DNA of 64,000 nucleotides from Sulfitobacter sp. W027 (GTDB lineage Bacteria > Pseudomonadota > Alphaproteobacteria > Rhodobacterales > Rhodobacteraceae), in NCBI RefSeq assembly GCF_025143985.1, contig NZ_CP083564.1:186001-250000 (forward strand), read 5' to 3'. Position 1 is the stretch's first letter. Each line of letters opens with the position of its first letter. This document shows, piece by piece, positions 61,537-64,000 of this stretch. The notes under the pieces are model-generated. The model was not told the origin of the DNA and searched no databases. It was given only the letters and a program-made list of their open reading frames with translations. The position numbers and the translations under genes were made by a program.

Positions 61537-62580
61537 TTATTGCAGCAGCCATTCGTTGAACTTCTCGCCCAGGCTTTCGCCATAGTCGGCCCAGAAGATA
61601 CCATCGGCCTTCACGCCTTCGTCAAGGTGGGCGGTCGGCAGATCCTGCTTGACCTCATCCGGCAGCAGCGCCTGAGCGGAGTTGCGGGTCGGGCCATAAG
61701 CCACGTCCTGCATGCCCGACAGCGGCACGGTGCCGGTGGCGAACTTGATGAACTCCATCGCGAGGTCTTTTTTCTTGGTGCCTTTCATGATTGCCCAGAC
61801 GTCGAGGTCATAAATGTGGCTGTCCCAGACGATCTCGAAGGGTGCGCCATCATCCTTGATCGCGGCAAAGATACGACCGTTGGCGGATTGCACCATGGTG
61901 GCACCGCCGTCGTTCAGCAGAACGGGGGCCTGAGACCAGCTGTCGTACCAAGTGATCTCGTCCTTGATGGTGTCGAGCTTGGCAAAAGCGCGTTCTTGCC
62001 CTTCGGGGGTGGCCAGCACCTCATAGACTTCTTCGGGGGCGACGCCGTCAGCCAGCAGCGCCCATTCCATGTTCACCTGAGGCCGCTTGCGCAGACCGCG
62101 TTTGCCGGGGAACTTCTCGGTGTCAAAGAAGTCTTCGATGGTCTTGGGGCCTTCGCCGTTCTCGGTGTTCACGGCAAAGACGACGGACCAAACGATATTG
62201 CCCACACCGCATTCATTGGCCAGCGCATCTTCGATGAAGTCATCCGCCGCCGGAGTGCCATCATCGCCATCGGGCAGAACGGATTGGTCGATCACTTCGA
62301 GATAACCTTCGGCGCAGGCGCGCTCGAGGTCGATCACTTCGATGTCGACCACATCCCACAGGATATTACCGGCCTCGACCTGTGCCTTCATCTCAGCAAC
62401 GCCGCCGCCGTAGTCTTCGAACAGGACGTTGGTACCGGATTCCTTCATGTAGGGCTCGATCATGTGCTCCATCTGTGCCGCGCCATAAGCGCCGCCGAAG
62501 GACGTCACCGTCAAATCCTCGGCCAGAACGGGGCTGGCAAGCAGCGCCGTCGTGGCCAGATACGTCAGATGTTTCTTCAT
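61537..62580 (-). CDS. potD: polyamine-type ABC transporter substrate-binding protein (PotD-like)
   Basis: The ATG at 62580 gives 347 aa with a signal peptide (MKKHLTYLATTALLASPVLA). The mature part begins EDLTVTSFGGAYGAAQMEHM, typical of the PotD/PotF group. WDVVDIEVIDLERACAEGYL and the later TGTVPLSGMQDVAYGPTRNS are further markers. It captures the substrate in the periplasm. It lies 60 bp after the ATPase gene. Confidence 0.92.
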   Translation of the reverse strand: MKKHLTYLATTALLASPVLAEDLTVTSFGGAYGAAQMEHMIEPYMKESGTNVLFEDYGGGVAEMKAQVEAGNILWDVVDIEVIDLERACAEGYLEVIDQSVLPDGDDGTPAADDFIEDALANECGVGNIVWSVVFAVNTENGEGPKTIEDFFDTEKFPGKRGLRKRPQVNMEWALLADGVAPEEVYEVLATPEGQERAFAKLDTIKDEITWYDSWSQAPVLLNDGGATMVQSANGRIFAAIKDDGAPFEIVWDSHIYDLDVWAIMKGTKKKDLAMEFIKFATGTVPLSGMQDVAYGPTRNSAQALLPDEVKQDLPTAHLDEGVKADGIFWADYGESLGEKFNEWLLQ

Positions 62581-62640
62581 CGGGTCTCTCCTTGTCATGT
62601 CCAGGTTTTATGCAGGGCCCCGGTTTGCCCCCGGTCGCCC

Positions 62641-63732
62641 TTAATTGGCAAAGGCGATGCAATCTTTCGTCAGGGACAACAGCTGTGCGGTTGCGCCGTC
62701 TTCGAACTCTGGCGCGGACAGGTCATTGAGCACTTTGACGATAATGTCGGTGCCGTCTGGCAGGCGGAAATAATAGCGGATGAAATCGCCCACATAGATC
62801 CGCGTGACAAAGGTCGCCGTCAGCGCGTTGTCATGCGCATGGGTCGTGGGGTGAATGAACAGTTTCTCGGGCCGGATTGAGACGCGGCAGGCGGCCCCTT
62901 CGGTCAGCCCTTCGGAGGTTTGGGTCGTGATGGTGCCAGTGTCAGTCTCGACCTTGGCGATCTCACCTTCGATCTTGCTGACCTTGCCCTGCACGAAGTT
63001 ATTCTCACCGATGAACTCAGCCACAAAGGCGTTCACGGGGCGCTCGTAAAGTTCCGCCGGGGGCGCGCATTGCTGCACTACGCCATCGTTGAAAACGGCG
63101 ATCCGGTCCGACATCGAGAGTGCCTCGGTCTGGTCGTGGGTGACGTAGATGACGGTAAAGCCGATCTGCTTGTGCAGGCGCGTGATCTCAAACTGCATTT
63201 GTTCGCGCAGGTTCTTGTCGAGCGCGCCCAAGGGTTCGTCCATCAGGATCAGCGTCGGCTGGAAGATCATCGCACGGGCCAGTGCCACGCGCTGCCGCTG
63301 GCCGCCCGACAGTTGGCCGGGGCGGCGGTCGCCGAAGGCCGACAGTTCGACCAATGCCAGATACTCCGCCACACGCTCTTTGATATCCGCCTTGGACATT
63401 TTGCGCACGCTCAGTGGATAGGCGAGGTTTTCGGCCACCGTCATATGCGGGAATAGCGCATAGTTCTGGAACACCATGCCGATGTTGCGCTTGTTCGGCG
63501 CGGTCTTGTTGATCGATTTACCGTTAATTGCGATATCGCCCGAAGTGACGCTCTCAAACCCCGCCAACATCATCAGAACGGTGGTTTTGCCCGACCCGGA
63601 GGGGCCAAGAAGGGTGATGAACTCCCCCTCCTGCACATCCATGTCGAAGCTTTTAACGACGAGGTTTTCCTGATCGTAGCTCTTCTTTACGTTATCAAAA
63701 CGCAGAAAAGTCTCTGCTTTGGTGTCTTTCAT
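62641..63732 (-). CDS. potA: polyamine-type ABC transporter ATPase (PotA-like)
   Basis: A protein of 363 aa. Walker [11 protein letters not shown]-loop [14 protein letters not shown], signature [14 protein letters not shown] and Walker [13 protein letters not shown] are complete, and the C-terminal 110 residues form a TOBE domain ([20 protein letters not shown]). It is the first gene of the potA-potD-potB-potC operon on the minus strand. Confidence 0.94.
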   Translation of the reverse strand: MKDTKAETFLRFDNVKKSYDQENLVVKSFDMDVQEGEFITLLGPSGSGKTTVLMMLAGFESVTSGDIAINGKSINKTAPNKRNIGMVFQNYALFPHMTVAENLAYPLSVRKMSKADIKERVAEYLALVELSAFGDRRPGQLSGGQRQRVALARAMIFQPTLILMDEPLGALDKNLREQMQFEITRLHKQIGFTVIYVTHDQTEALSMSDRIAVFNDGVVQQCAPPAELYERPVNAFVAEFIGENNFVQGKVSKIEGEIAKVETDTGTITTQTSEGLTEGAACRVSIRPEKLFIHPTTHAHDNALTATFVTRIYVGDFIRYYFRLPDGTDIIVKVLNDLSAPEFEDGATAQLLSLTKDCIAFAN

Positions 63733-63986
63733 TGTGCCGCGGCTCTCCCTGTCGCTGGGGGGAGTTAAACAGGTGCGATGATTCTAAACAATATGTTGTA
63801 TCGCTTAAGAGAATCGCGTCCGCTCTTCAGGTGCCTATCCTGCGCGCATGTGACCGCTTTTGTGGCAATGGGGATGGGATTTGTACGGGCGCAGCGGGAA
63901 ATCTTGGAAAGAGTGCCTATGTCGGTACCTAACTGCATGGGGCACGCGCACCCTAAATCTGACAGGACCAGAAGGAGACGGCACCG
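63733..63986. other. divergent intergenic region
   Basis: These 254 bp separate potA (minus) from the gene starting at 63987 (plus), so both promoters must be here. I see no clear gene or repeat; open frames crossing it lack ribosome binding sites. Confidence 0.5.
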
Positions 63987-64000
63987 ATGGGCAAACGTAT
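63987..64000 (+). CDS. start of a truncated gene
   Basis: AGAAGGAGACGGCACCG precedes an ATG, a strong ribosome binding site with a 9-nt spacer. Only MGKR and part of the next codon are in the window, so no identification is possible. Confidence 0.6.

Overview
The window is GC-rich chromosomal DNA of an alphaproteobacterium, most probably a Rhodobacteraceae member of the Roseobacter group (Sulfitobacter/Ruegeria-like). This rests on gene content and order: lptC-lptA-lptB-hpf-ptsN beside kdsD and rnd, a petABC operon whose cytochrome c1 carries a Paracoccus-type acidic extension, a paa cluster, a TPP-riboswitch thiBPQ operon, and a Brucella-type (RibH2) lumazine synthase under an FMN riboswitch. 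No database search was possible; all family names come from reading motifs.

Layout. 1-2994: three plus-strand genes (5'-truncated ATP-grasp enzyme, C45-type Ntn hydrolase, alpha-methylacyl-CoA racemase). 3043-3603: DJ-1/PfpI protein. 3761-7672: Pqi lipid-transport operon (two single-domain PqiA proteins, PqiB, PqiC). 7801-12683: MarR-type regulator with an RND efflux adaptor and pump. 12691-17520: minus-strand envelope cluster (ptsN, hpf, lptB, lptA, lptC, kdsD, rnd). 17575-25333: phenylacetate degradation operon paaJ-A-B-C-D-E-Z-X. 25542-27089: phoD with a Pho-box-like repeat. 27151-29885: cobO, a DMT permease and aroC. 29980-33302: TPP riboswitch and thiBPQ. 33299-33993: ribH2 and its FMN riboswitch. 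34055-35338: PaiB-like protein and a glutathione transferase. 35529-38812: petABC. 39077-41169: mtaB and dapF. 41265-41340: tRNA-Lys(UUU). 59395-63732: polyamine-type ABC transporter.

The accessory part is an 18.0-kb integrated element (41285-59338) inserted at the 3' end of tRNA-Lys and bounded by a perfect 58-bp direct repeat. Reading from the integrase end it carries a tyrosine integrase, an AlpA-like protein, small DNA-binding proteins, an AAA_25/RepA-like ATPase, a DUF5681 protein, several tiny genes and two large proteins resembling phage ejection (internal virion) proteins. Beyond these lie cargo (a secreted protein and a frameshifted response regulator), an XRE repressor with a readable operator/promoter region, a second operon of small phage-like genes, and a Schlafen/AlbA_2-type ATP-binding protein near the tRNA. 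I see no portal, capsid, large terminase or tail genes. The int-alpA-rep order is that of phage-inducible islands, so a phage satellite that supplies its own ejection proteins is the most interesting hypothesis; a decayed prophage is the main alternative.

Confidence is high for housekeeping genes, the tRNA, riboswitches and att repeats; moderate for the role of the element; low for the smallest genes, which are called from ribosome binding sites and hydrophobic segments alone.
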